A stretch of 55,358 nucleotides of DNA from Bernardetia sp. (GCF_020630935.1 NZ_JAHDIG010000016.1:6590-61947); one strand, 5' to 3'. Counted from the stretch's first letter, positions 8,805 to 17,982 are shown. A program made the numbers and translations. The notes: generated from the letters alone by a model not told the origin.

Positions 8805-9999
8805 GGATTCTCTTTAATCTACGGTTTTTATTAGCTTGAATTACATAAAAATCTATGAGAGGAGCAAATACATTCATAAGAAGAATTGCCAACATAATTC
8901 CTTCTGGATAAGCAGGGTTGAAGACACGGATAAGAACAGTCAAGAGACCAATAAAAAATCCGTAAACCCATTTTCCTGTTTCTGTTTGTGCTGCCGATAC
9001 TGGGTCAGTTGCCATAAATACAATTCCGAAAGCAAAACCACCCATAATTAAGTGATAATGAGGCATCATTTGCATAAAAGGAGTAGAACCAGCAAGGTTA
9101 AAGATAAGTCCCATTACTAATGCACCAACTACACCACTTACCATAATTTTCCAACTTGCCACACCAGCGACAACTAAAATAATTGCACCAATAAGTGCCA
9201 TCAAAGCAGATGTTTCGCCAATAGAACCTGGAATTACTCCGATAAGCATATTATTGAAGCTAAATAAACTTTCTGCTCCAGCCCAATTCGCTGTTGCTCC
9301 ATCTAAGGCTGCTGTTACAGTACCTGTTTTTGCTTCTGCTGCAATAGATAATGCTGTTGCACCTGTATAGCCATCTACGGCTGCTTTATCTCCTAAATAT
9401 GTCCAAACAGTACCAGAAATATCTGTCGGATAAGCAAAATAAAGGAAAGCACGAGCTGTAAGAGCCACATTCAAAATATTCATTCCAGTTCCTCCAAAGG
9501 CTTCTTTTGCAATTACAACAGCAAAAATAGTAGCTACAGCAACTTGCCAAAGTGGAATATCTGGTGGCATAGTGAGAGGAATAAGCATTCCTGTTACTAA
9601 AAACCCTTCATTAATAGGGTGTTTTCGGACAATTCCAAAAATAACTTCTACAATACCCCCAGCCGTATAAGAAACAATAACAATAGGTAAAACTTGAATT
9701 GTACCTATCATGATAATGTCTAATAATTCAGCATTAGGATTTCCTGTTGCTAAGAAATGTTGATAACCTACATTCCAAATACCAAAAAGCAAAGCTGGAA
9801 TCATAGCGATAACAACTGTCATCATCATACGCTTCAAGTCAATGGCATCACGGATGTGTGCGCCCTTTGCTGGCGTTGTAGTAGAGGGAGTAAAGGCAAA
9901 CGACTCACCTGCTTCAAAAAGGTAGTAAAACTTCTCTAGTTTTCCTCCTTTTTCAAACATTGGTTTTTGTTTTTCTAATATATCGTGTAAGAACTTCAT
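8797..9999 (-). CDS. nqrB: Na+-translocating NADH:quinone reductase subunit B
   Basis: The main membrane subunit, 400 residues with about ten hydrophobic segments. DGYTGAT (209-215) is the covalent FMN site, with Thr215 as acceptor. HPINEGFLVTGMLIPLTMPP and KEAFGGTGMNILN are typical of NqrB/RnfD. The N-terminal residues before HIRDAIDLKRMM are cytoplasmic. It lies 102 nt after nqrA, with no terminator in the gap, and overlaps nqrC by 8 nt. Confidence 0.96.
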   Translation of the reverse strand: MKFLHDILEKQKPMFEKGGKLEKFYYLFEAGESFAFTPSTTTPAKGAHIRDAIDLKRMMMTVVIAMIPALLFGIWNVGYQHFLATGNPNAELLDIIMIGTIQVLPIVIVSYTAGGIVEVIFGIVRKHPINEGFLVTGMLIPLTMPPDIPLWQVAVATIFAVVIAKEAFGGTGMNILNVALTARAFLYFAYPTDISGTVWTYLGDKAAVDGYTGATALSIAAEAKTGTVTAALDGATANWAGAESLFSFNNMLIGVIPGSIGETSALMALIGAIILVVAGVASWKIMVSGVVGALVMGLIFNLAGSTPFMQMMPHYHLIMGGFAFGIVFMATDPVSAAQTETGKWVYGFFIGLLTVLIRVFNPAYPEGIMLAILLMNVFAPLIDFYVIQANKNRRLKRIHV

Positions 10000-10101
10000 A
10001 CTTACGAATTTATAAGGTATAAATGAACCAAATTTATTTTTAAATTTATTATAAATGGATTTAGGCGTGCTAAATCATTTTTATTTTCCTAATCTAGCAA
10101 A

Positions 10102-11466
10102 TTACCCTTCACGCAACAGTTCGATACCATCACGGATAATTTTTTGGATACGGTGCTTCGAAACATCTACAAATTCACAAAGAGCAACATCTTCTTCAAT
10201 AACTTCATAGATTCCTAGGCTTTCCATTCCGTCATAATCTTTTGCCATAATAGATTTTACTAATTGTAAAGGCAAAATATCCATCGGAATTACTTGTTCC
10301 ATAACACCTGTTTCTACAAAGGCTCTTTCTTCTCCGTTCAAACTCGTATCAATGACACGTTCTTTTTTAGGATTAAGGAAAGACAAAAGACCTAAGGCAC
10401 GGTGGTAGCTCAAACGAGAAGTAGGCGCAAGCCAACCATCGCTCAAGAAGAAACGAGGTCTATCACCTTCTGGCAATACCGTAACAACGTTATCATAAAA
10501 ACCAACGTAGTTGTCTTTCTCAATTGCTGTTCCTGTCAAGATATTTCCAGAAATTACTCTAACGTGGTCTTGTTTGAGATTATTCTTCAAGAATTTGCTT
10601 ACGTTAGCACCAATATAGGTTTCATAATATTGAGGAGTAGTTACCTCAGAACCTACAAGTGCAATTTTCTTAGACGCATCATAACGACCTTCTAAAAAGA
10701 GTTTTCCTATCTGAATAACTCCATAAGGATGTATTGTCCAAACTACTTCACCTCTGTTGATAGGTTCGATATGGTGAATCTGAACACCAACATTTCCTGC
10801 TGGGTGAGGTCCTGAAATAGTGTGTTGTTCTACATTGCGAACATTTTGGAAAATAGCAGAAACTTCTGCCTTGCCATTTGTAGTGAGATGAATAGGAGCA
10901 TCTACCATTTTCTTTAGCGCATCAATACCTGCTTGGAAGTATTGTCCTTCATTTTTATAAAGGAAATCATAGTCTGGAGCTAAAGGATTAGAATCAAAGG
11001 CTGAAATAAATATAGCACGAGGAGCATCTTCTGGATTAGCGACAATGCCATAAGGGCGTTGGATGATATTTATCCAAGCACCACTTTTAAGAAGAGATTC
11101 TTTTATATCTTCTCCTCTCAGATTAGCCATATCAGATACGCTATACTTTGTAAAGTTTTCGTATTCGATTTGTTTGTCTGCTAAAATCTTGATTTCTAAA
11201 AGTTTGCGTTTTGCACCACGCTTTACCTCCACAACTTCTCCACTTACAGGCGAAGTATAAAGTGCTTTTTCTAATTTTTTGTCAAAGAAAAGAGGCGTTC
11301 CAGCTTTTACTACATCGCCCTCTTTTACGACTACTTTCGGACGGTGCATTCCTACAAAGTCAGTAGGCTTTATGGCAAATGTTTCGGACTGTTCGGCATT
11401 TCCAATTTGTAGAGCAGCTTTGCCTACAAGGTTGATGTCGAATCCTTTACGAGTTTTTATGTTCAT
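10102..11466 (-). CDS. nqrA: Na+-translocating NADH:quinone reductase subunit A
   Basis: The peripheral quinone-site subunit of Na+-NQR. The 454 residues match the family. It opens MNIKTRKGFDINLVGKA, followed by a barrel-sandwich segment (KVVVKEGDVVKAGTPLFFDK, then LYTSPVSGEV). IQRPYGIVANPEDAPRAIFISAFDSNPLAPD is a strong NqrA signature. It is the first gene of the operon nqrABCDE, all on the minus strand. NqrA is not found in the related Rnf complex, so the operon encodes NQR rather than RNF. Confidence 0.96.
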   Translation of the reverse strand: MNIKTRKGFDINLVGKAALQIGNAEQSETFAIKPTDFVGMHRPKVVVKEGDVVKAGTPLFFDKKLEKALYTSPVSGEVVEVKRGAKRKLLEIKILADKQIEYENFTKYSVSDMANLRGEDIKESLLKSGAWINIIQRPYGIVANPEDAPRAIFISAFDSNPLAPDYDFLYKNEGQYFQAGIDALKKMVDAPIHLTTNGKAEVSAIFQNVRNVEQHTISGPHPAGNVGVQIHHIEPINRGEVVWTIHPYGVIQIGKLFLEGRYDASKKIALVGSEVTTPQYYETYIGANVSKFLKNNLKQDHVRVISGNILTGTAIEKDNYVGFYDNVVTVLPEGDRPRFFLSDGWLAPTSRLSYHRALGLLSFLNPKKERVIDTSLNGEERAFVETGVMEQVIPMDILPLQLVKSIMAKDYDGMESLGIYEVIEEDVALCEFVDVSKHRIQKIIRDGIELLREG

Positions 11467-12038
11467 TGTACTTGGCTACTACCTAATGATTCATATATTT
11501 TTGATTCTGCAAGTCTGCAAGAATAATTGAGGGCAAAATTAAAAAATATATCAAGACTTTACACATATAAATTCAATTATCTTCGATAAAAGTAAATATA
11601 TTTTTGAGAAATGCCTTTTTTTAAGCCAAACAGTTCAGTAGAATCTTAATAAAATTATTAATCCTAGTCTTGTTTTTGGCATACAAATTAATGTCAAGCT
11701 ATTTTGTTTTAAAAAAGTTAAATTCTAAATTAATTCATAGCTTTATACTAAAAAGTGTGTGATAAGAATGTATTTTCTCAATCCTAAACGAGATTTTAAA
11801 CCGTCGTTTAGGGAAATTTATCCTTGATTGACGGCTGTATTTTGAGCCTCAATGACAGTTATTTTTTCATTCTCAGATAAATTCTAAAAATAAATAGAAA
11901 ACTTCCAAAAAATTATACTTTTCCTAACAAAAAAAACAATTATTCTAAATATTCACAACTTTTTGGCTGAAGATTTGGTTTAATAACAAAAAATACACAT
12001 GAAAAAAATGAATATACTTTTACAAAACAATATCAATT
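11467..12038. other. Intergenic region upstream of nqrA
   Basis: No gene was found on either strand. It holds the possible nqrA promoter (11534-11541) and an inverted repeat in which CCTAAACGA (11783-11791) pairs with TCGTTTAGG (11804-11812). Further complementary pieces follow (CCGTC near 11801 with GACGG near 11830). These give the region a structured look, but no RNA family is recognised. Confidence 0.4.
11534..11541 (-). promoter_or_regulatory. Possible -7 element for the nqr operon
   Basis: TAATTTTG on the minus strand matches TAnnTTTG and lies about 70 nt upstream of the nqrA start. The -33 position has GTG rather than TTG. The placement is plausible, the match only moderate. Confidence 0.4.
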
Positions 12039-12518
12039 ATGAAACAAGACAATAAAATATTAGACCGATTATTTACACAGCTTCAGACAGCACGCTCAAC
12101 AGCTCGTATAGAGGCTATTCTGACACAAATTTGGAATATTTGGCTTAATACAGGTAATGTAGAAATGAATACATTAGTACGATTAGGAACAGAAAGCCTT
12201 TCCAAAGGAGAATATACAGAAGCTATAAATGTATTTACACAGGTGGTAGAAAGAGACCCTAGCTTTGCAGAAGGGTGGAATAAAAGAGCCACAGCCTTTT
12301 ACTTGAGAGGAAATTATAAGGCAGCTATTGATGATATTTACCAAACATTATACTTAGAAAATCGCCACTTTGGAGCATTGGCAGGGTTGGCAACTATTTA
12401 TTCTGAAATAGGAGACGAACATGGTGTACTCAATACACTTGAAAGGCTCTATAAAATCCACCCCTTTCAACCCAAACTGAAAGACCAAATAGAAGAACTT
12501 CGTTCAAGATTAAATTAA
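12039..12518 (+). CDS. Tetratricopeptide repeat protein
   Basis: A 159-residue protein without a signal peptide. At least two TPR units are visible in the second half: KGEYTEAINVFTQVVERDP, then a unit with RGNYKAAIDDIYQTLYLENR, followed by a third, less regular helix pair. The N-terminal 45 residues are helical and carry no recognised domain. TPRs usually mediate protein contacts, and the partner cannot be told from the neighbours. It is a single gene closed by a terminator at 12559-12592. Confidence 0.85.
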   Translation: MKQDNKILDRLFTQLQTARSTARIEAILTQIWNIWLNTGNVEMNTLVRLGTESLSKGEYTEAINVFTQVVERDPSFAEGWNKRATAFYLRGNYKAAIDDIYQTLYLENRHFGALAGLATIYSEIGDEHGVLNTLERLYKIHPFQPKLKDQIEELRSRLN

Positions 12519-12558
12519 GATTACACAAAAAGAAGTGATATGTTATTTTTTACACCTC

Positions 12559-12592
12559 AAGCAGTTATATGATTTTATAACTGCTTTTTTTT
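12559..12592 (+). terminator. Rho-independent terminator after the TPR gene
   Basis: AGCAGTTATA pairs with TATAACTGCT around a six-base loop and is followed by eight T. It lies 40 nt past the stop codon of the TPR gene. Confidence 0.9.
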
Positions 12593-12641
12593 ATCGTAAA
12601 TTTCAGAAAATTAATTTTGATATTAGTCCTTATTCTAAAAA

Positions 12642-13157
12642 ATGAAAACAGTTATTGTTCAAGGAAGCTCACGCAAATATGGTAATACCAATAAGATTGT
12701 AAATTATCTGCAAGAAAAACTAGATTGTGATTTCATAGATTTGAAAGGCTATTCTTTTTCTGGATACGATTATGAAGGCAGGAATAGAAACGATGATTTT
12801 TTACCTCTTATGAGAGAAATTGTAGAATACGACTTGATTATTTTCGCTACACCTGTCTATTGGTATGCTATGTCTGGACTGATGAAAAACTTTTTTGATA
12901 GAATTACAGATTGTCTCAAAATAGAAAAAGAGACAGGACGAAAACTGCGAGGAAAATCTATGGCAATGGTTTGTTGTGGGTCAGACAAAGAAGCTGTTTT
13001 GGCAATACAAAATGAATTTGAAATGCCTTTTAGGGCAAGTGCTACCTATTTGGGAATGAGCTACCAAGGCAGCATTTTTACTTGGATAGAAAAGGATGAA
13101 ATTTCGGAAGAAATAAAAACAAACATGGATAATTTTACAAAGAAAATCATAGATTAA
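12642..13157 (+). CDS. Flavodoxin-fold NAD(P)H-dependent oxidoreductase
   Basis: A 171-residue protein of the NADPH-dependent FMN reductase / flavodoxin-like superfamily. The N-terminal beta strand and phosphate loop (VIVQGSSRKYGNTNKI) fit FMN binding, and FATPVYWYAMSGLMKNFFDR is the second FMN-contact region of the family. It would be a soluble homodimer reducing quinones, nitro compounds or a similar acceptor; the substrate cannot be read from the sequence. It stands alone between the TPR gene terminator and adk. Confidence 0.85.
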   Translation: MKTVIVQGSSRKYGNTNKIVNYLQEKLDCDFIDLKGYSFSGYDYEGRNRNDDFLPLMREIVEYDLIIFATPVYWYAMSGLMKNFFDRITDCLKIEKETGRKLRGKSMAMVCCGSDKEAVLAIQNEFEMPFRASATYLGMSYQGSIFTWIEKDEISEEIKTNMDNFTKKIID

Positions 13158-13413
13158 ACTTGATAGAACAGTATTTGTGCTAATTTCAAGTGCAATATTT
13201 GGATTTAAGGCACTTGCTTCTTACATTTAGCTTTTAAAAATCTAACGTTATGTTGATTTATATGATTCAGTTACACTCAATTTTCATGTTATCCTAACTT
13301 TAAATTATGAAAGGATAGCATTTTACTTTTTGATTAAATTAAATCTGTTTGAGCTTAGTAAGTGGATAATCTAATATAAAAATAATAAAAACACCTTATA
13401 AAATAGTCAGACT

Positions 13414-13995
13414 ATGCTAAATTTAGTTTTATTTGGCCCTCCGGGTGCAGGAAAAGGAACACAAAGCCAACATTTGGTAGAGCATTATAATTTGATACAT
13501 ATTTCGACTGGAGATTTGCTTCGTGCAGAGCGAAAAGCAGGTACACCATTAGGCAAAAAAGCCGAAGAATATATGACAAAAGGAAATTTAGTTCCTGACG
13601 AAGTAGTGATTGGAATGATAGAAAATAAGCTCAAAGAAAATACAGGAGCAAAAGGAATTATTTTTGATGGCTTTCCTCGCACAACTAATCAAGCAGAAGC
13701 ATTAGACAAACTTCTGACTTCTCACGGTGAAACGATTGATGCTGTTCTTTCGCTAGAAGTAGCAGAAGAAGAATTGGTAAAACGTCTTTTGGAAAGAGGA
13801 AAAACTTCTGGAAGAGTAGATGACCAAAAAGAAGAACTTATACGTAATCGTGTGCAAGTATATCGCAATGAAACAGAAGTTGTAGCAGACTATTATAAAA
13901 AACAGGATAAACTACACGTTATTGAAGGTGTAGGAGAAATTAGTGAAATCACGGCTGCCCTTCGTGGTGCTGTTGAGCAAGTAAAAGCAAGCTAA
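13414..13995 (+). CDS. adk: Adenylate kinase
   Basis: It interconverts ATP plus AMP with two ADP in the cytoplasm. The 193-residue length is that of the short-LID form common in Bacteroidota. GPPGAGKGTQ (8-17) is the P-loop, IFDGFPRT the AMP-binding signature, and GRVDD with the following arginines the closing catalytic region. No zinc-ligand cysteines are present, as expected for the short LID. A strong bidirectional terminator at 14012-14048 follows. No promoter was recognised in the 256 nt upstream. Confidence 0.96.
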   Translation: MLNLVLFGPPGAGKGTQSQHLVEHYNLIHISTGDLLRAERKAGTPLGKKAEEYMTKGNLVPDEVVIGMIENKLKENTGAKGIIFDGFPRTTNQAEALDKLLTSHGETIDAVLSLEVAEEELVKRLLERGKTSGRVDDQKEELIRNRVQVYRNETEVVADYYKKQDKLHVIEGVGEISEITAALRGAVEQVKAS

Positions 13996-14011
13996 AATTT
14001 ACTTTTTAATA

Positions 14012-14048
14012 AAAAACGGCTTCAAATATAGAATTTGAAGCCGTTTTT
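14012..14048. terminator. Bidirectional terminator between adk and the amidase gene
   Basis: A perfect 16-bp stem, AAAAACGGCTTCAAAT with ATTTGAAGCCGTTTTT, surrounds a five-base loop. Its A/T tails serve both strands, ending adk from the left and the amidase gene from the right. Confidence 0.9.
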
Positions 14049-14077
14049 GTTTGTAAGAGGTTTTTGCTCTTATAAAT

Positions 14078-14860
14078 TTATTTTGCTGAAATTTCACTTT
14101 TATATTCTTTAAAAGCACGATAAATTCCAGATGCAATATAAGACTGTCCGTTATCCGTTTTGAGATACCCTTCTTCTTTTACATTAGTCAGAAAACCAAT
14201 TTCTATAAGTGCTGCTGGCATTGCTGTTTTCCACAATACTAAAAAACCACTTTGCTTGACGCCTCGGTTTTCTCTCATCACACGTTTTTCAAATTGATGT
14301 TGGACTTTAGTAGCAAAATCGATACTCTTTGTCTGATTAGCACTCTGAAAATTTGACATTTTGATATAAGAAATGATGCTATAAGGGTCAAACTGATATT
14401 TTTGTTTGTGATTTTCTTCCTTCAAAATAACGGCATTCTCACGCATCGCAACATCCAAATTTCCTTCTGTCTTGTGCATTCCGATAGTATAGGTTTCTGC
14501 ACCAAATACTTTTTTGTTATCTGCTGCATTGCAATGAATGGAGATAAACAAATCAGCTTTATTTCGGTTGGCAATAGCTGTGCGCTCATCTAGTTCTACA
14601 AAAGTATCATCGTCTCTAGTATAGACTACTTTCACGTCTTTGAGATTTTCTTTGATATAATTTCCTACTTTTAAAGCTACAGCAAGTGCAACATCTTTTT
14701 CTTTGGTCTTGCTACCCGAACACCCAGGGTCTTTTCCTCCGTGTCCTGCATCTATCACAACCGTAAAATTAGTAGAGCTTTTATTGGTAAAACTAAAAAG
14801 TGTCAAACCAAACAAAGAAATAAGAAATAAATAAGGAAGAGAAGTTAAAAATTTATTCAT
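14078..14860 (-). CDS. N-acetylmuramoyl-L-alanine amidase (Amidase_3)
   Basis: It cleaves the amide bond between N-acetylmuramic acid and the stem peptide of peptidoglycan. The 260 residues start with a signal peptide or membrane anchor (about 1-25). The zinc site of the Amidase_3 fold is complete: His40 in VVIDAGHGGKDPG, Glu54 in KEKDVA and His109 in SIHCNAAD. The catalytic Glu220 sits in ALIEIGFLTN. No LysM or SPOR binding domain is attached. A role in cell separation or wall turnover follows from the family. Confidence 0.93.
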   Translation of the reverse strand: MNKFLTSLPYLFLISLFGLTLFSFTNKSSTNFTVVIDAGHGGKDPGCSGSKTKEKDVALAVALKVGNYIKENLKDVKVVYTRDDDTFVELDERTAIANRNKADLFISIHCNAADNKKVFGAETYTIGMHKTEGNLDVAMRENAVILKEENHKQKYQFDPYSIISYIKMSNFQSANQTKSIDFATKVQHQFEKRVMRENRGVKQSGFLVLWKTAMPAALIEIGFLTNVKEEGYLKTDNGQSYIASGIYRAFKEYKSEISAK

Positions 14861-15305
14861 AGCATTTTGAGTAATTCTAAATTGAGATTCTTTACACTAT
14901 CAAAATTAACAAAAAACTTTCCAAATCTACTTATAGGAATAATATGCAATAAGGTAATTGCTCTAAACATAGAAGTTCGATACTTGAGTGCTTAAAAAAC
15001 CTATTCAAAGAAGAAAAGTAGGCATTCATCTATCAAAATGAGAGTTTCGAAAGTATGGTTTCATTTTTGATAATTTCAGTTCTGACTATGTAATATAAGT
15101 AATCGGATATGATTAATATAATAGATTATTTGTTTGAGAGTAGTTATTGCTTTCATAAATTTTTCATTGTTAATTTTTCATTGTCCATTTAGTTATAGTA
15201 TATTAGCTTATCTTTTTTACTTTTGCTCAATAAATACTCTAAAAATTAGTATTTTTCTGATTGATAGTAAGTTTATAATCCCTTTTTATTTCCTTAAAAA
15301 TAACT
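14861..15305. other. Intergenic region between divergent genes
   Basis: No gene was found. A 14-nt-period direct repeat of TTTTTCATTGT (15160-15170 and 15174-15184) belongs to the same simple repeat style as other intergenic repeats here. A good -7 element for the phosphatase gene lies at 15218-15225. Confidence 0.4.
15218..15225 (+). promoter_or_regulatory. Possible -7 element for the REC-PP2C gene
   Basis: TACTTTTG matches TAnnTTTG exactly, 80 nt upstream of the GTG start at 15306. At the -33 distance there is TTA rather than TTG. Confidence 0.45.
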
Positions 15306-16538
15306 GTGGCTGCACGTCCTACTTCTTATAAAATATTGGTGGCAGATGATTATGATAGCAACTTAGCTGTCATTGAGAGTATCTTCGAAGAATCTGGACA
15401 AGTATTCGAAATCATCTATGCTCACGACGGATTAGCAGCTTATGAAACAGCTATTTCTGAGTCGCCAGACTTAATCATAATGGATTGGGAAATGCCTCAA
15501 ATGACAGGAATAGAAGCTGTTAGAAAGCTCAAAGCACGAAAAGATACACAACACATTCCAATTATCATGACGACGGCTTTTACTTCGTCGGAACACTTGG
15601 AAACAGCCCTTCAAGCTGGTGCAATAGATTATGTCAGAAAACCTATCGATGAGGTAGAACTCTTGGCTCGTGTCAATTCTGCACTTCAACTGGTTACATC
15701 TTACAAGCAAATTATTGCTCAAAAAGATGAAATTCAAGAAAAAACTAAAAAATTAGAAGCAGCCTTTGATGAAATAGAAAAAAAGAACGACAAAATCATG
15801 AGTAGTATCAAATATGCCAAGCGCATACAAGATGCACTCTTACAGCCTACAGCTTCATTACAAAACTTTATTAAAGATTCCTTCATTCTCTACAAACCTC
15901 GTGATGTAGTGAGTGGTGATTTTTACTGGTTTTGTGAGAAAGATGAAAAAGTAGTGATTGCTGCCGTTGATTGTACTGGACACGGCGTTCCAGGAGCATT
16001 TATGTCTATGTTAGGAGATACGTATCTCAATCAAGTAATAGGCGTTATGGGAATTATTGAGCCTAATCAAATTCTTAGTCAGCTTCATGAGTCTATACGC
16101 AATGCACTCAAACAAGATGCTACACAAAATCGTGATGGAATGGATATTTCTATCTGTGTAATCGATAAAAAAGCCAAAACTTTGAAGTTTGCAGGAGCAA
16201 AAAATCCGTTGGTTTATATTCGTGATGGTGAAGTTGTTAGGATAAAAGGCGATACAGCTTCAATTGGTGGAAGAAGCACAGAAGTAAATTTCACAACACA
16301 TACTGTCGAACTTACAGACGAACCTACTCCGTTTTACATCTATTCAGACGGTTATCAAGACCAGTTTAGTAGTGGGATGCACAGTAAATTTATGGCAAAA
16401 CGTTTTCGTAAACTTCTTCATAAAGTCCATAAATATCCATTTTCAGAACAAAAAGATATTTTAAATCATATTTTGAAAGACTGGATGCGCCAAACTCGCC
16501 AAGTAGATGACATTTTGGTTATTGGTTTTGCTGTTTAA
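15306..16538 (+). CDS. Response regulator receiver fused to SpoIIE/PP2C phosphatase
   Basis: A 410-residue cytoplasmic protein. An N-terminal receiver domain (about 8-128) has the acidic pair in ILVADDYD, the phosphoacceptor Asp60 in DLIIMDWEMP, Thr90 and Lys112. A coiled coil (about 135-170) leads into a PP2C/SpoIIE serine phosphatase (about 175-410) with DVVSGDFYWF and DCTGHGVPGAFM as metal-binding motifs. Phosphorylation of the receiver probably controls dephosphorylation of a partner-switch protein, as in RsbU-like systems. The start is GTG, chosen because the receiver fold begins at residue 8 and the next Met is inside it. The partner kinase and antagonist are not adjacent. Confidence 0.9.
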   Translation: MAARPTSYKILVADDYDSNLAVIESIFEESGQVFEIIYAHDGLAAYETAISESPDLIIMDWEMPQMTGIEAVRKLKARKDTQHIPIIMTTAFTSSEHLETALQAGAIDYVRKPIDEVELLARVNSALQLVTSYKQIIAQKDEIQEKTKKLEAAFDEIEKKNDKIMSSIKYAKRIQDALLQPTASLQNFIKDSFILYKPRDVVSGDFYWFCEKDEKVVIAAVDCTGHGVPGAFMSMLGDTYLNQVIGVMGIIEPNQILSQLHESIRNALKQDATQNRDGMDISICVIDKKAKTLKFAGAKNPLVYIRDGEVVRIKGDTASIGGRSTEVNFTTHTVELTDEPTPFYIYSDGYQDQFSSGMHSKFMAKRFRKLLHKVHKYPFSEQKDILNHILKDWMRQTRQVDDILVIGFAV

Positions 16539-16669
16539 AAAACTATAAAGTAGCCTCATAACTTGTACCCTCCAAAAGAATTACGTTATCTTTACATCAA
16601 TTTTTATTATTAGAAACGTATTCTAATTTATCCATCAACATCTAAAAAATGTTGGCTACTTAAAAAAAT

Positions 16670-17548
16670 ATGTTAGACTTTCTCAACGCTCTTGCTGCAA
16701 TTTCATGGGATGTAAGCCCAGAGATTTTGCAATGGAAATTTATTAATCTCCGTTGGTACGGACTCTTGTTTGCTACTGGCTTTATTGTAGGTTATTTTAT
16801 TTTTTCAAAAATCTATAAAATAGAGGGCAAACCACAAGAAGATTTAGAAACACTGCTTACCTATATGGTTATTGCAACTGTAATCGGCTCTCGCTTAGGA
16901 CATTGTTTGTTCTATGACCCTGTGTATTATCTTTCTAATCCATTAGAAATTTTCAAAATTTGGAAGGGTGGACTAGCTTCTCATGGTGGAACTATCGGAC
17001 TTTTGATAGCTTTGTTTTTATATTCAAGAAGACATCCAGACCAGCCGTATTTATGGCTTTTAGACAGAATTGTAATTCCGATTGCACTTGCAGGCGCATT
17101 TATTCGCTTAGGCAACCTTATGAACTCTGAAATTTATGGAGGCGCAACAGATTTGCCTTGGGGATTTATTTTCCTTCAAAATGGAGAAACAATACCAAAA
17201 CACCCTACACAGCTCTATGAAGCTGGCTCTTATGTTTTGATTTTCCTTTATTTAATGTTTTCATATCTACAAATGAAACGCTACGTTCCGAGAGGACGTA
17301 TTTTTGGACAGTTTTTGATGCTACTTTTTGGCGCACGTTTTCTTATTGAGTTCGTAAAAAATGTACAAGAAGCGTGGGAAATTGATATGGTAGCTACGTA
17401 TGGTATCAATATGGGACAGCTTTTGAGTATTCCTTTTATTGTGGTGGGAACAGTATTTTTTGTGCGTTCATTTTCAAGCAAAGCAAGGCAAGAAGCTATT
17501 GAGTTTGCTGAGAAACATCAGAAAAAAGAAGGCGTAAAAAAAGTATAA
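16670..17548 (+). CDS. lgt: Prolipoprotein diacylglyceryl transferase
   Basis: This inner-membrane enzyme transfers diacylglycerol from phosphatidylglycerol to the lipobox cysteine of prolipoproteins. It has 292 residues and about seven hydrophobic segments. GLASHGGTIG (101-110) and FIRLGNLMNSEIYG (about 144-157, including the essential Arg and Asn of the Lgt signature) are visible, and HPTQLYEA follows. The ATG at 16670 is preceded by an A-rich stretch typical of this genome. A small conserved gene starts 67 nt downstream. Confidence 0.95.
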   Translation: MLDFLNALAAISWDVSPEILQWKFINLRWYGLLFATGFIVGYFIFSKIYKIEGKPQEDLETLLTYMVIATVIGSRLGHCLFYDPVYYLSNPLEIFKIWKGGLASHGGTIGLLIALFLYSRRHPDQPYLWLLDRIVIPIALAGAFIRLGNLMNSEIYGGATDLPWGFIFLQNGETIPKHPTQLYEAGSYVLIFLYLMFSYLQMKRYVPRGRIFGQFLMLLFGARFLIEFVKNVQEAWEIDMVATYGINMGQLLSIPFIVVGTVFFVRSFSSKARQEAIEFAEKHQKKEGVKKV

Positions 17549-17569
17549 AATAATTAGGGATTCTTATTG

Positions 17570-17597
17570 GTAGGGACAATGCATGCATTGTCCTTAC
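17570..17597. repeat. Perfect 20-bp palindrome between lgt and the next gene
   Basis: GGACAATGCATGCATTGTCC (17574-17593) reads the same on both strands. The flanking GTAG and TTAC extend the pairing imperfectly. GTAGGGACAAT...ATTGTCCCTAC palindromes are known as dispersed repeats in several bacterial groups. Its ATG at 17583 would give an artificial start to the downstream gene. Confidence 0.65.
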
Positions 17598-17615
17598 AAG
17601 ATATCAGGCTACGAG

Positions 17616-17981
17616 ATGAAATGGAATGAAGACAAAGACATAGAAACGGAATGGTTTAGATTATGTAGAAAACTACAAAGTCATTTTGATAAAAAACCAG
17701 ACCTCAACGGGATTTTGTTCTTAATGGGAATACAAGAACTCGGACAGGGCATTCGTACGTTTTCTAAAGACGAAAAACAAGACCTTATGCACATGGCAAC
17801 GTGTAAAGCTCTTAGCTATGCAGGATATTATGAACTAGAAGGCAAAGATGAGGACGGTTGGGTGCATTGGAAACTTATCAAGCCTTTACCCATTTTGAAA
17901 ATAGAAGACCAAGAAAAACTCCTCAAAATGAATATTATTACCTATTTTAAGGAGGAAGTGTTTAGAAATGAGCAAATATAA
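17616..17981 (+). CDS. Conserved hypothetical protein
   Basis: A 121-residue soluble, acidic, mostly helical protein without a signal peptide or membrane segment. No named domain is recognised. The segments LFLMGIQELGQG and DLMHMATCKALSYAGYYELEG look like a conserved core. An earlier in-frame ATG at 17583 lies inside the 20-bp palindrome, so the ATG at 17616 (MKWNEDKDIETEW) is preferred. It follows lgt on the same strand and could be cotranscribed. Its stop codon is 2 nt from the convergent MBL gene. Confidence 0.75.
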   Translation: MKWNEDKDIETEWFRLCRKLQSHFDKKPDLNGILFLMGIQELGQGIRTFSKDEKQDLMHMATCKALSYAGYYELEGKDEDGWVHWKLIKPLPILKIEDQEKLLKMNIITYFKEEVFRNEQI

Positions 17982-17982
17982 T

